Shown here in pieces: positions 29,193 through 38,319 of a stretch of DNA of 64,000 bases. Source of the stretch: Aquabacterium sp. (GTDB taxonomy: Bacteria; Pseudomonadota; Gammaproteobacteria; Burkholderiales; Burkholderiaceae_C); contig NZ_JACPYU010000003.1 in assembly GCF_016195855.1 (NCBI RefSeq), forward strand, positions 1-64,000, given 5' to 3'. The notes beneath the pieces are model-generated. The model worked only from the letters and a program-made list of their open reading frames with translations. It had not been told where the DNA came from and made no database searches. The translations under genes and the position numbers were made by a program. How positions within the stretch are numbered: position 1 is the stretch's first letter; each line of letters opens with the position of its first letter.

Positions 29193-30629
29193 ATGCGCCA
29201 CGCCAGCCTGCCTCTTTCTGTCAATAACGATGAGTCGGCCCCCTCCACCCAGTTGCTCGGGCAGCAAAGCCAACAGGGGAACCTGTACCTGGAAGGGCCT
29301 TTTGCCCCGGTTGACCGCGAAAGCACCGCGACCTCCCTGAGCGTCAAAGGCGCGATCCCGCCCGAACTGGACGGCCTGTATGTGCGCATTGGCCCCAACC
29401 CGCTCAAGCCGCCCTCGCCTGCCCGCTACCACTGGTTCACCGGGGACGGCATGGTGCATGGCGTGCGGCTCTCGGGTGGGCAGGCGCTCTGGTATCGCAA
29501 CCGCTGGATCGGCAGCAAGACGGTGCAAAAAGCGCTGGGGCGCGACGTGCTCCCCGGCAAGACGCGGGGCATCTTCGACACGGTCAACACCAATGTGTTT
29601 GGGCATGCCGGCCGCCTGTGGGCATCGGTAGAGGCCGGCCCCGTGCCGGTGCAACTCGACGCCGAACTCCAGTCCGTGCGCCATGGGCTCTTTGACAGCG
29701 CGCCCACCGTCGCCTTCTCTGCCCACCCGCATCGTGACCCGATCACGGGCGACCTGCATGCGGTGACGTACGACGCCACCGAGCGCAAGGCCCTGAGCTA
29801 TGTGCGCGTGAACGCGCAGGGCCTGGTCGACAAGGTGGTGCGCATCCCCGTCAAGCACGGGCCCATGGTGCATGACTGCGCCATCACACGCACGCAGGTC
29901 ATCGTGCTGGACCTGCCCGTCACCTTCTCGTTCTGGTCCCTGCTCAAGCGCTCGCCCTTCCCTTATGTGTGGAACCCCGCCCATGGCGCGCGGGTAGGCC
30001 TGCTGCCGCGCGACGGGCAAGCCAGTGACGTGCGCTGGTTCGAGGTCGACCCCTGCTATGTCTTCCACCCCTGCAACGCCTTTGACCAGGCCGATGGCTC
30101 GGTCGTGCTGGACGTGGTGGTGCACCGCCACATGTTCGAGCACTCCCGCATCGGCCCCGAGGCCGACACGCAACCCCGTTTCGAGCGCTGGACGCTGCCT
30201 GCGGGCGGCACCCGCGTGGTGCGCGAGGTGATCTCGGAGCGCCAGCAGGAGTTCCCGCGCCCGGATGAACGCCTGTTTGCCCAACCCTATCGCTACGCCT
30301 ACGCGGTGGAGTTCAGCGTGGACACCCGGGGCGGGCAATCGGTGCTCAAGCACGACCTGGCCACGCGGACCACCACCGAGCACCGCTTTGGCGAGCACAT
30401 CAAGCCAGGTGAATTCGTATTCGTGCCCCGGCACGCCAAAGCCGCAGAAGACGATGGCTGGCTGATGGGTTTGGTGAGCAACCTGGAAACCGGCCTGGGC
30501 GAGTTGCACGTGCTGAATGCGGCCGATGTGGGCGCTCCGGCCGTGGCCATTGTCGAGATACCCGCGGCGGTGCCACTGGGCTTTCATGGCAATTGGGTCG
30601 CTGCCACCGATCTGAGTTCGATGAACTGA
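29193..30629 (+). CDS. Carotenoid cleavage oxygenase
   Basis: Non-haem Fe(II) dioxygenase of the RPE65/CCD family, which cleaves carotenoid or stilbene-type double bonds. It has 478 residues. The four iron-binding His are in SAHPHRD, GPMVHDCAIT, VFHPCNAFD, and the C-terminal GFHGNWV. GLYVRIGPNPLKPPSP and HWFTGDGMVHGV are family N-terminal motifs. The start ATG at 29193 has AAGGAG seven bases upstream. No carotenoid biosynthesis genes are nearby, so the substrate may be an imported apocarotenoid or a lignin-derived stilbene; this is inference. It is controlled by the paired operator upstream. Confidence 0.92.
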   Translation: MRHASLPLSVNNDESAPSTQLLGQQSQQGNLYLEGPFAPVDRESTATSLSVKGAIPPELDGLYVRIGPNPLKPPSPARYHWFTGDGMVHGVRLSGGQALWYRNRWIGSKTVQKALGRDVLPGKTRGIFDTVNTNVFGHAGRLWASVEAGPVPVQLDAELQSVRHGLFDSAPTVAFSAHPHRDPITGDLHAVTYDATERKALSYVRVNAQGLVDKVVRIPVKHGPMVHDCAITRTQVIVLDLPVTFSFWSLLKRSPFPYVWNPAHGARVGLLPRDGQASDVRWFEVDPCYVFHPCNAFDQADGSVVLDVVVHRHMFEHSRIGPEADTQPRFERWTLPAGGTRVVREVISERQQEFPRPDERLFAQPYRYAYAVEFSVDTRGGQSVLKHDLATRTTTEHRFGEHIKPGEFVFVPRHAKAAEDDGWLMGLVSNLETGLGELHVLNAADVGAPAVAIVEIPAAVPLGFHGNWVAATDLSSMN

Positions 30630-30671
30630 AGCCCTGGCCGCTGCCACGCAGCCGCCGCCGCGTGGCCAGCC

Positions 30672-31223
30672 TCAGTCGCCGGGCTGGATCTGGACGTTGA
30701 CTGCGCTCAGGCCACCCCAGCGCGCCGCGGCCTCATCATCGGCGCTGCGGGCGTCCACCCAGCGGCTTTCCCCGCCGGAGGACTCCTTCTTCCAGAACGG
30801 CGCCTGGGTCTTGAGCCAGTCCATCAGGAACTCGGCGCACTGGAAGGCTTGCCCCCGGTGGGCCGAGGTCACCGCCACCAACACGATCTGGTCGCACACC
30901 TGCAGCGGCCCCACGCGGTGGATGACGCGCACACCACGCACATCAAAACGCCGCCACGCCTCCAGGATGAGCTTGGCGATGCTGCGCTCGGTCATGCCGG
31001 GATAGTGCTCCAGCTCCATGACCGATGCCCGCGCCCCCTGCCCGGCGTGCTCATGCCATTCCCGCACGGTGCCAACGAAGCTGACCACCGCGCCGACACC
31101 CACGTCGCGGCCACGCAGGCGGGCCACTTCGGAGGACAGGTCAAAATCCTCGGGGCCCACGTGCACGCAGGCCAAGGCGGCCTCGAAAGAGCGATCCGGG
31201 AAAACGGGGGGCGCACTGCTCAT
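30672..31223 (-). CDS. moaE: Molybdopterin synthase catalytic subunit MoaE
   Basis: With MoaD, inserts two sulfurs into precursor Z to form molybdopterin. The 183 residues carry VGAVVSFVGTVREWH, MELEHYPGMTERSI, RVIHRVGPLQVCDQIVLVAV, and HRGQAFQCAEFLMDWLKTQAPFWKKE with the conserved Lys-rich active site. The C-terminal extension after ESRWVDAR is somewhat longer than in E. coli (150 residues). It follows moaD by 1 bp and ends the alaA-hom-thrC-moeA-moaD-moaE run. Confidence 0.96.
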   Translation of the reverse strand: MSSAPPVFPDRSFEAALACVHVGPEDFDLSSEVARLRGRDVGVGAVVSFVGTVREWHEHAGQGARASVMELEHYPGMTERSIAKLILEAWRRFDVRGVRVIHRVGPLQVCDQIVLVAVTSAHRGQAFQCAEFLMDWLKTQAPFWKKESSGGESRWVDARSADDEAAARWGGLSAVNVQIQPGD

Positions 31224-31224
31224 C

Positions 31225-31485
31225 TCAGCCCCCGGTCACCGGCGGGAAGAAGGCCACTTCGTCTCCCTCGCTCAAAGGCTCGTCGGCATCGCACAAGGTC
31301 TGGTTCAAGGCCATGCGCAGGCCACGGGCATCGTCCAGCGCTGCGGCGTGGGCGGCAGACTGTCTGGTCAGCCAACCCTGCAACTCGCCCACGGTTCGGG
31401 GCGCATCGCCACCGTCCAGCGACACGGTTTCACCCGCTCCGAGCTTCTCGCGCACGGAGGCGAAGTAACGCACTTGAATTTTCAT
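31225..31485 (-). CDS. moaD: Molybdopterin synthase sulfur carrier subunit MoaD
   Basis: Ubiquitin-like sulfur carrier, 86 residues, ending in the essential C-terminal double glycine (FFPPVTGG) that is thiocarboxylated by MoeB. The N-terminus MKIQVRYFASVREKLG is typical. The start ATG at 31485 lies 13 bp after moeA stops; the open frame upstream overlaps moeA and is not coding. It is adjacent to moaE. Confidence 0.95.
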   Translation of the reverse strand: MKIQVRYFASVREKLGAGETVSLDGGDAPRTVGELQGWLTRQSAAHAAALDDARGLRMALNQTLCDADEPLSEGDEVAFFPPVTGG

Positions 31486-31498
31486 GATGGACGGCTGA

Positions 31499-32821
31499 TC
31501 AGCCAGCAACAAGCTGACGGGCACCACTGGCCGGTTGCAGCAACTCGGACAGCGGCAGATAGGCCACTGTATCCCCAGGCTGCACAGTCTGACCAGGAAG
31601 CAGATCAATCAACCCGTCTGCCCACACGGCCGAAGTCAGCACGCCCGAGCCCTGGTTGGGGTAGAGGGTGACGCGGCCTTCTGCATTCAGACGCGCGCGC
31701 GCAAACTCACGGCGCTTGTCGGCCTTGGGCCAGCTGAAGTCGGCCGTCAGGCTCAAGGCCTGCGGCAAGGACCAGGGCTCGCCAGCCAGCACGCCCAGCA
31801 CGGGGCGCGCCAGCAACAGGAAGGTGACGTAGCTGGCCACCGGGTTGCCGGGCAGACCCATGTAGAGCGCACGGCTGCCATCCGCGCGCTGGAGCCAGCC
31901 AAACACGAAGGGCTTGCCCGGCTTGATGGCCAGGGCCCAGAAGTCCAGCCCGCCCTCGGCCAGCACGGCATTGCGCAGGTGGTCTTCCTCGCCAACCGAC
32001 ACGCCACCGCTGCTGATGACCAGGTCGCTGGTTTCCGCTGCCTGACGCAGGGCCGCGCGGGTCGCCTCCAGGTTATCCGGGACGATGCCCAGATCCTGGG
32101 CCTGCGCGCCAGCAGCCTGCACCAGGCCACGCAGGGTATGCCGGTTGCTGTTGTAGATCGCGCCGGGTGGCAAGGGCTGGCCTGGCATCACCAGTTCATT
32201 GCCCGTGGTCAGGATGCCCACGCGCGGGCACTTGTAAACGGCCAACTCGTCCGCACCCACGGAGGCCGCCACACCCAGGCCTGCCGCCGTCAGACGCAGC
32301 CCGGCTTGCAGCACGGCCTGGCCTTGGGCGATGTCTTCGCCGCGGCGGCGGATGTTCTGCCCGGCCTTCACCGGCTCGTTGAAGCGCACGGTGCCGGCGG
32401 CGGCATCGGCCGTGGTGTGCTCTTGCATCACCACCGCATCGGCCCCGTCTGGCACGGCTGCACCGGTGAAGATGCGGGCGCATTGCCCCGCCTGCAGCGC
32501 CACGCCAACCTGCCCGGCTGCGATGCGCTGGGCTTGTGGCAAGGTCACGGCAGCACCATCCACATCAGCCTGCCCGTCCTGCCCAGCGTGAACCAGGTCG
32601 GCCGCGCGTACGGCATAGCCGTCCATCGCGCTGTTGTCCAGCGGGGGCACATCCACCGGCGAGACCACCGCTTGCGCCAGCACCCGGCCCAGGGCCTCGA
32701 AGCTATTGACCGATTCGGTCTGGCGCTGGCCCTGCGCACCGGCCACGTGCTGCTCGGCAGCCGCGCGCAAGTTGGACCAGGCCTCATCCAGAGGCATCAG
32801 GGGCTTGAAGGCCGTGGCCAT
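31499..32821 (-). CDS. moeA: Molybdopterin molybdenumtransferase MoeA
   Basis: Inserts molybdate into adenylylated molybdopterin, releasing AMP and molybdenum cofactor. The 440 residues include SPVDVPPLDNSAMDGYAV (domain with catalytic Asp), ARIFTGAAVPDGADAVVMQE, GILTTGNELV, the MPT-binding SSGGVSVGEEDH, AIKPGKPFVFG and MGLPGNPVASYVTF. The start ATG at 32821 begins MATAFKPLMPLDEAW. It lies 30 bp after thrC and next to moaD, so amino-acid and cofactor genes form one transcription run. A nitrate-assimilating cell needs this cofactor for nitrate reductase. Confidence 0.96.
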   Translation of the reverse strand: MATAFKPLMPLDEAWSNLRAAAEQHVAGAQGQRQTESVNSFEALGRVLAQAVVSPVDVPPLDNSAMDGYAVRAADLVHAGQDGQADVDGAAVTLPQAQRIAAGQVGVALQAGQCARIFTGAAVPDGADAVVMQEHTTADAAAGTVRFNEPVKAGQNIRRRGEDIAQGQAVLQAGLRLTAAGLGVAASVGADELAVYKCPRVGILTTGNELVMPGQPLPPGAIYNSNRHTLRGLVQAAGAQAQDLGIVPDNLEATRAALRQAAETSDLVISSGGVSVGEEDHLRNAVLAEGGLDFWALAIKPGKPFVFGWLQRADGSRALYMGLPGNPVASYVTFLLLARPVLGVLAGEPWSLPQALSLTADFSWPKADKRREFARARLNAEGRVTLYPNQGSGVLTSAVWADGLIDLLPGQTVQPGDTVAYLPLSELLQPASGARQLVAG

Positions 32822-32851
32822 GGCTTGCCTTTATGTTGTTGGTGCGATGGC

Positions 32852-34273
32852 TCAGTCGTTGCAGTGCTGGACGACGTAGTCCTTGACCTGCTGTGTGCTG
32901 TTGGGCACCACCACAAAGCGCTTGGGCAGGGACTCCAGGCCATCCAGGCCTTTGATCCAGCTGGGGCGTTCAGGTTGGCGGCCCGTGGCCTCGACGATGG
33001 TGTCGGCGAACTTGGCCGGCAAGGCGGTTTCCAGCACCAGCATGGTCACGCCGGGCTTGGTGTGTTCACGTGCCACCTTCAGGCCATCGGCCGTGTGGGT
33101 GTCGATCATCACGCCGAAGCGCTCGAAGGTGTCCTTGATGGTGGCCAGGCGGTCACTGTGCTTGCTGGTGCCCGACACAAAACCATAGCCCGCCACCTTG
33201 GCGAACTCGTCGGCCGACAGGTGGAACTCGCCACGCTGCTCCAGCGCGTCCTTGAACAGGGACTTGACCTTGGCGCCATCGCGGCCCAGCAGGTCGAACA
33301 CGAAGCGCTCGAAGTTCGAGGCCTTGGAGATGTCCATCGAGGGCGATGAAGTTTCATACGTCTCGGCACTGCCGCGCACGCGGTAGCTGCCGGTGCGGAA
33401 GAACTCGTCGAGCACGTTGTTCTCGTTGGTGGCCACCACCAGCGTGTCGATGGGCAGGCCCATCATGCGGGCCACGTGGCCGGCGCACACATTGCCGAAG
33501 TTGCCCGAAGGCACCGTGAAGCTGACCTTCTCGGCATTCGACTTGGTGGCGTAGAAGTAGCCGGCGAAGTAGTACACGACCTGGGCCAGCAAACGGGCCC
33601 AGTTGATCGAGTTGACCGTGCCGATCTTGTACTTGCGCTTGAACTCCAGGTCGTTGGAGACCGCCTTGACGATGTCTTGCGCGTCGTCGAACACGCCTTC
33701 CACCGCCAGGTTGTGGATGTTGGGGTCCTGCAGGCTGAACATCTGTGCCTGCTGGAAGGGGCTCATGCGGCCATTGGGCGAGAGCATGAACACGCGCACG
33801 CCCTTCTTGCCGCGCATGGCGTATTCGGCTGCGCTGCCGGTGTCACCCGAAGTGGCGCCCAGGATGTTGAGCGACTCGCCACGGCGCGCCAGTTCGTACT
33901 CGAACAGGTTGCCCAGCAGCTGCATGGCCATGTCCTTGAAGGCCAGCGTGGGGCCGTTGGACAAGGCTTGCAGCGCCAGACCAGGCTCCAGCGGCTTCAG
34001 GGGCGTGATCTCGTCAAAGCCGTACACCGCCTTGGTGTAGGTCTTGGCGGCAAGTGCCTTGATGTCGGCCTGGGGGATGTCGTCGATGTAGAGCGACAGG
34101 ATCTCGCCAGCCAGCTCGGCATAGCTCAGGCCGCGCCACTTGGTCAGCGTGGCGTCATCGATCTTCGGGTAGGACGTGGGCAGGTACAGGCCGCCATCGG
34201 GGGCCAGGCCTTCGAGCAGGATCTCGGAAAAACCGCGCTCGGTCTTGTCGCCACGTGTAGAGATGTATTTCAT
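32852..34273 (-). CDS. thrC: Threonine synthase
   Basis: PLP enzyme that converts O-phosphohomoserine to threonine, the last step of threonine synthesis. The 473 residues match the long ThrC class: MKYISTRGD at the start, GGLYLPTSYPKID, TLAFKDMAMQLLGN with the PLP Lys, ILGATSGDTGSAAEYAMRGK, and VPSGNFGNVCAGHVARMMG for phosphate binding. The start ATG at 34273 has GGAGTAA upstream. It follows hom after 110 bp containing a repeat-like hairpin element. Confidence 0.97.
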   Translation of the reverse strand: MKYISTRGDKTERGFSEILLEGLAPDGGLYLPTSYPKIDDATLTKWRGLSYAELAGEILSLYIDDIPQADIKALAAKTYTKAVYGFDEITPLKPLEPGLALQALSNGPTLAFKDMAMQLLGNLFEYELARRGESLNILGATSGDTGSAAEYAMRGKKGVRVFMLSPNGRMSPFQQAQMFSLQDPNIHNLAVEGVFDDAQDIVKAVSNDLEFKRKYKIGTVNSINWARLLAQVVYYFAGYFYATKSNAEKVSFTVPSGNFGNVCAGHVARMMGLPIDTLVVATNENNVLDEFFRTGSYRVRGSAETYETSSPSMDISKASNFERFVFDLLGRDGAKVKSLFKDALEQRGEFHLSADEFAKVAGYGFVSGTSKHSDRLATIKDTFERFGVMIDTHTADGLKVAREHTKPGVTMLVLETALPAKFADTIVEATGRQPERPSWIKGLDGLESLPKRFVVVPNSTQQVKDYVVQHCND

Positions 34274-34337
34274 ATCGATTACTCCATGCCCCACCCAGCG
34301 AGCGCCGCAGATCCGGCTTGGCCGGTCTGCTGGTGCT

Positions 34338-34372
34338 GCCCCCTAGAGGGGGCGCGCGAAGCGCGTAGGGGG
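34338..34372. repeat. Palindromic intercistronic element between hom and thrC
   Basis: GCCCCCTAGAGGGGGC (34338-34353) is directly followed by CGCGC-GAA-GCGCG (34353-34365) and TAGGGGG (34366-34372), which can also pair with CCCCCTA at 34339-34345. Two local hairpins or one long enclosing hairpin are therefore possible. Its layout resembles REP-like elements of Comamonadaceae; it may stabilise or attenuate the hom transcript. Confidence 0.55.
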
Positions 34373-34383
34373 TGGGCCATTGT

Positions 34384-35736
34384 TTAGGCCAACTCTTCCT
34401 TGCGCAAGCGGACGATCGGGGCGAGCACTGTTGGCAAAGCCTGCATGGCGGCCAGGGCCGTGTTCATGCGGCCTTCCTTGGTGTCGTGCGTCAGGATGAT
34501 CAGGTCGGTCTGGTTGCCGCCTTCACCGCTGACCTCATCGGCTTCGCGCTGGATGACGGCGTCAATCGAGATGCCCTGCTCGGCCAGGATGCCGGTGATC
34601 TTGGCCAGCACGCCGGTCTGGTCGGCCACCCGCAGGCGGATGTAGAAGGAGGTGACGACCTCCTCGATCGGCAGGATGGACAGCGAGGACATTGAATCGG
34701 GCTGGAAGGCCAGATACGGCACGCGCGCCGCCGGCGCGGCATCGATCAGGCGGGCGATGTCCACCAGGTCGGCCACCACGGCAGACGCTGTGGGCTCGGA
34801 GCCCGCGCCCTTGCCGTAGTACATGGTCGTGCCCACGGCATCGCCCTGCACCATCACGGCGTTCATCGCGCCTTCGACATTGGCGATCAGGCGGCGCATG
34901 GGCACCAGCGTCGGGTGGGTGCGCAGCTCGATGCCGGCCACCTTGCCGTTGACTTCCTGGCGGCGGGCAATGCCCAGCAGCTTGATGCGGTAGCCCAGTT
35001 GCTCGGCGTACTTGATGTCCGTGGCCGACAGCTTGGTGATGCCTTCCACATGGGCCTTGTCGAACTGAACGGGCACGCCAAAGGCGATGGCGCTCATGAT
35101 CGTGGCCTTGTGCGCGGCGTCCACGCCTTCGATGTCGAAGGTGGGGTCGGCTTCGGCGTAACCCAGGCGCTGGGCTTCCTTGAGTACCACGTCGAAATCC
35201 AGGCCCTTGTCACGCATCTCGGACAGGATGAAGTTGGTGGTGCCGTTGATGATGCCGGCCACCCACTGGATCTGGTTGGCCGTCAGGCCTTCACGCAGTG
35301 CCTTGATGATGGGGATGCCACCGGCCACCGCGGCTTCAAACGCCACCATCACACCCTTTGCACGGGCTGCGGCAAAGATCTCGGTGCCGTGCACGGCCAG
35401 CAGGGCCTTGTTGGCCGTGACCACATGCTTGCCGGCCGCGATGGCTTCCAGCACCAGGGCCTTGGCAATGCCGTAGCCACCGATCAGCTCCACCACCACG
35501 TCGATTTCGGGGTTGGCGATCACGGCACGGGCGTCGGACACGATCTGCGCCGACTCGCCCACGACCTTCTTGGCCAGCTCGGTGTTCAGGTCAGCCACCA
35601 TGGCGATCTCGATGCCACGGCCGGCGCGGCGGCGGATCTCTTCCTGGTTGCGTTTCAGCACGGTGAACGTGCCGCCACCGACGGTACCGATGCCCAGCAG
35701 GCCGACCTTCACGGGTCGCAGTTGTTGTTGGCTCAT
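34384..35736 (-). CDS. hom: Homoserine dehydrogenase
   Basis: Reduces aspartate semialdehyde to homoserine, the branch point to threonine and methionine. The 450 residues have the NAD(P)-binding VKVGLLGIGTVGGGTF, VTANKALLAVHG, the family signature EAAVAGGIPIIKALREGL, INGTTNFILSEM and the catalytic-site YAEADPTFDIEGVDAAHK. A C-terminal ACT domain starts near FYIRLRVADQTGVLAKI and is expected to give threonine feedback inhibition. The start ATG at 35736 gives MSQQQLRPVKVGLLG. It lies between alaA and thrC on the same strand. Confidence 0.97.
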   Translation of the reverse strand: MSQQQLRPVKVGLLGIGTVGGGTFTVLKRNQEEIRRRAGRGIEIAMVADLNTELAKKVVGESAQIVSDARAVIANPEIDVVVELIGGYGIAKALVLEAIAAGKHVVTANKALLAVHGTEIFAAARAKGVMVAFEAAVAGGIPIIKALREGLTANQIQWVAGIINGTTNFILSEMRDKGLDFDVVLKEAQRLGYAEADPTFDIEGVDAAHKATIMSAIAFGVPVQFDKAHVEGITKLSATDIKYAEQLGYRIKLLGIARRQEVNGKVAGIELRTHPTLVPMRRLIANVEGAMNAVMVQGDAVGTTMYYGKGAGSEPTASAVVADLVDIARLIDAAPAARVPYLAFQPDSMSSLSILPIEEVVTSFYIRLRVADQTGVLAKITGILAEQGISIDAVIQREADEVSGEGGNQTDLIILTHDTKEGRMNTALAAMQALPTVLAPIVRLRKEELA

Positions 35737-35801
35737 TCGAATCTCTCTTGAAGAAAACGTCCGCGGGCTGCCGATCGGCGCGCCGCGCATTGAAAAGGAA
35801 G

Positions 35802-37049
35802 TCAGGCTTTCACGGCGGCGTGGCGCTTGCGGTAGCCGTCCAGGAAGCGGGCGATGCGGTTGATGGCCTCGGCCAGGTCATCGCTGTTGGGCAGGAACAC
35901 CAGGCGGAAGTGATCCGGGTGCGTCCAGTTAAAACCCGTGCCCTGCACGATCAGCACCTTCTCTTCGGCCAGCAACTCGTAGGCGAACTGCTGGTCGTCG
36001 GCGATGGGGTACATCTTCGGGTCGAGCTTGGGGAACATGTACAGCGCGCCCTTGGGCTTGACCACGCTCACGCCCGGGATCTTGTTGAGCAGCTCGTAAG
36101 CCAGGTCGCGCTGCTTGCACAGGCGGCCGGTCGGCGCCACCAGGTCCTTGATGCTCTGGTAGCCGCCCAGTGCCGTCTGGATGGCCAACTGGCCCGGCGT
36201 GTTGGCGCACAGGCGCATCGAAGCCAGCATGTTCAGGCCTTCGACGTAGTCCTTGGCATGGCGTTTCTCGCCTGACACCACCATCCAGCCTGCGCGATAA
36301 CCGCAGGAGCGGTAGTTCTTGCTCAGGCCGTTGAAGGTCAGGAACAGCACATCCTCGGCCAGCGAGGCCATGGACGTGTGCGTGGCGCCGTCGTACAGGG
36401 TCTTGTCGTAGATCTCGTCGGCCATCACGATGAGCTGGTGCTCACGGGCAACCTGGATGATCTCCTTGAGCAGGCTCTCGGGGTACAGCGCCCCCGTCGG
36501 GTTGTTCGGGTTGATGACGACGATGGCCTTGGTACGCGGCGTGATCTTGGCGCGGATGTCGGCGATATCGGGGTACCAGTCGGCCTGCTCGTCGCAGATG
36601 TAGTGCACGGGGCGCCCGCCCGACAGCGCCACGGCGGCCGTATACAGCGGGTAGTCCGGTGCCGGCAGCAGGACTTCATCGTCCTCGTTGAGCAGTGCGT
36701 TGAGCGCCATCACGATCAGCTCGGAGGCGCCATTGCCCAGATAGACGTCATCGACCGTCACGCCCTGGATGCCCTTTTCCTGGCAGTAATGCACCACCGA
36801 CTTGCGCGGCGCAAACAGGCCCTTGCTGTCCGTGTAGCCCGCCGCCCCCGACAGGTTGCGGATCATGTCCTGCACGATCTCGTCGGGCGGCTCCAGCCCG
36901 AACACGGCCAGGTTGCCGATGTTGAGCTTGATGATCTTGTGGCCCTCTTCCTCCATCTGCCGCGCTTTTTCCAGCACGGGCCCACGGATGTCATAACAGA
37001 CGTTGGCGAGTTTGCTGGACTTGGCGATGGGCTTCAAAACAGTCTCCAA
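35802..37049 (-). CDS. alaA: Alanine aminotransferase AlaA-type
   Basis: PLP aminotransferase that makes alanine from pyruvate and glutamate. The 415 residues align closely with E. coli AlaA: KSSKLANVCYDIRGPVLEKA, GHKIIKLNIGNLAVFG, AAGYTDSKGLFAPRK, VINPNNPTGALYP, the PLP Lys in TFNGLSKNYRSCGYRAGWM, and LASMRLCANTPGQLAIQTAL. The start ATG at 37049. It is the first gene of the run alaA-hom-thrC-moeA-moaD-moaE, a gene order frequent in betaproteobacteria. It is divergent from the Mth938-like gene. Confidence 0.94.
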   Translation of the reverse strand: METVLKPIAKSSKLANVCYDIRGPVLEKARQMEEEGHKIIKLNIGNLAVFGLEPPDEIVQDMIRNLSGAAGYTDSKGLFAPRKSVVHYCQEKGIQGVTVDDVYLGNGASELIVMALNALLNEDDEVLLPAPDYPLYTAAVALSGGRPVHYICDEQADWYPDIADIRAKITPRTKAIVVINPNNPTGALYPESLLKEIIQVAREHQLIVMADEIYDKTLYDGATHTSMASLAEDVLFLTFNGLSKNYRSCGYRAGWMVVSGEKRHAKDYVEGLNMLASMRLCANTPGQLAIQTALGGYQSIKDLVAPTGRLCKQRDLAYELLNKIPGVSVVKPKGALYMFPKLDPKMYPIADDQQFAYELLAEEKVLIVQGTGFNWTHPDHFRLVFLPNSDDLAEAINRIARFLDGYRKRHAAVKA

Positions 37050-37176
37050 AACAGAGCGATGCAGGGGCGATACGAGGGCGAACGGTGTGCCTCAAACCCC
37101 TGCCGGCTGTCCGGGCAGACCAAAACGAGGGCGAAATGAGGGAAAGCTAGAATTTAACCACACTGATCCGACTCAT

Positions 37177-37551
37177 ATGAAACTGCAAGCCGACCGCGCC
37201 GAAGGCGTGAACATCATCAACGCCTACACGGCCGCGTCTGTGTCCGTCAACGGCGAGCCCTACACCACCAGCATCCTGGTGCCGCCGACCGGCCCGGTGA
37301 TCCCCTGGGACGTGAGCGCCCTGTCGGACCTCACAGAAGCCCATTTCGAGCGCATGGCTGAGGCCCGCCCCGAGCTGATCATCTTCGGCAGTGGCCGCCA
37401 GCTGCGTTTCCCACCCCCTGCCCTGCTGCGCCCCTTGATGGCCGCGCGCATCGGGATCGAGACCATGGACACGGCCGCCGCCGCCCGCACCTACAACATC
37501 CTGGTGGCCGAGGGCCGTCAGGTGATGGCCGCCTTGCTCATCCATTCGTGA
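37177..37551 (+). CDS. Mth938-like domain protein (DUF498/Xcc1710-like)
   Basis: A 124-residue protein of the Mth938-like fold: INAYTAASVSVNGEPYTTSI, PPTGPVIPWDVSALSDL, PELIIFGSGRQLRFPPPALL, IGIETMDTAAAARTYNILVA and EGRQVMAALLI are the conserved blocks. Homologues include the mitochondrial complex I assembly factor NDUFAF3, but the bacterial role is not settled. The start ATG at 37177 gives MKLQADRAEG; the frame upstream is open but unconserved. It is divergent from alaA and followed by the peroxiredoxin gene. Confidence 0.88.
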   Translation: MKLQADRAEGVNIINAYTAASVSVNGEPYTTSILVPPTGPVIPWDVSALSDLTEAHFERMAEARPELIIFGSGRQLRFPPPALLRPLMAARIGIETMDTAAAARTYNILVAEGRQVMAALLIHS

Positions 37552-37657
37552 TGCGAAAAACGCCCTCCTTGTGGGGGATGTGCCCCGAGTTTCGGGGGGA
37601 GGCCAAGAAGCACTTTATAATTGCAGGCTAATCAAGCAGGCTGCTGATCACTACAAC

Positions 37658-38137
37658 ATGACACCCGCCCTCAACAAACCTTTGCCGGAATTTGAAGCTG
37701 TCGCCACCGGAGGTGTGAAATTCACGCCTCACGCCTTCGTGGGACAGACTGTGGTGCTGTACTTCTACCCGAAGGACCATACACCTGGATGCACCACCGA
37801 AGCCATGCAATTCCGTGACAAACACAAGGAATTCGTCAAGGCTGGCGCCGTCGTGTTTGGCGTGTCGCGAGACAACCTCGCCTCGCACGACAAGTTCAAG
37901 GAGAACCTTGAATTGCCTTTCGAACTCATTGCCGATACAGAAGAAAAGCTCTGCCACATGTTCGGTGTGGTCAAGAACAAGATCATGTACGGCAAGAAGG
38001 TCAAGGGCATCGAGCGCTCCACCTTCCTGATCGGGCCTGACGGCGTGCTGCGCGAGGAGTGGCGCGGCATCAAGGTCGCCGGCCACGTCGACGACGTGCT
38101 CAAGGCCGTGAAGGACCTCAAGCAAGAAGCGGCCTGA
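37658..38137 (+). CDS. bcp: Peroxiredoxin, BCP/PrxQ type
   Basis: Thiol peroxidase that reduces hydrogen and organic peroxides, using thioredoxin. The 159-residue protein has the peroxidatic site DHTPGCTTEAMQFRD (Cys about residue 46). The resolving Cys is not at the E. coli Bcp position five residues later (Met here). Another Cys, in EKLCHMFGV, may take that role, or the enzyme may act as a 1-Cys form. VVLYFYPKD and STFLIGPDGVLREEW are typical. The start ATG at 37658. It ends in a strong terminator. Confidence 0.93.
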   Translation: MTPALNKPLPEFEAVATGGVKFTPHAFVGQTVVLYFYPKDHTPGCTTEAMQFRDKHKEFVKAGAVVFGVSRDNLASHDKFKENLELPFELIADTEEKLCHMFGVVKNKIMYGKKVKGIERSTFLIGPDGVLREEWRGIKVAGHVDDVLKAVKDLKQEAA

Positions 38138-38156
38138 CCGCCTCTCGCCCCAGAAC

Positions 38157-38181
38157 AAGCGCCCCTCGGGGCGCTTTTCTT
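38157..38181 (+). terminator. Terminator of the peroxiredoxin gene
   Basis: Palindrome AAGCGCCCC/GGGGCGCTT (38157-38165 with 38168-38176) followed by TTCTTTT. Confidence 0.88.
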
Positions 38182-38319
38182 TTGGCAGGGGCCCACATGC
38201 CACCCACCGGGTCGCCCCGAGGGGGACTTGCCCTCATCATGAAAGTTGCTCAGGGAAACCGTGATGCATTCGGCCTGTTGAAGCGCAGCAACAGCACCAC
38301 ATCGCAGGCACGGAGTGTG

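Noticed and set aside
38211-38235. Short GC-rich palindrome after the peroxiredoxin terminator as a further terminator
   Set aside because: The stem is weak and has no T-run; the true terminators lie at 38157 and 38421.
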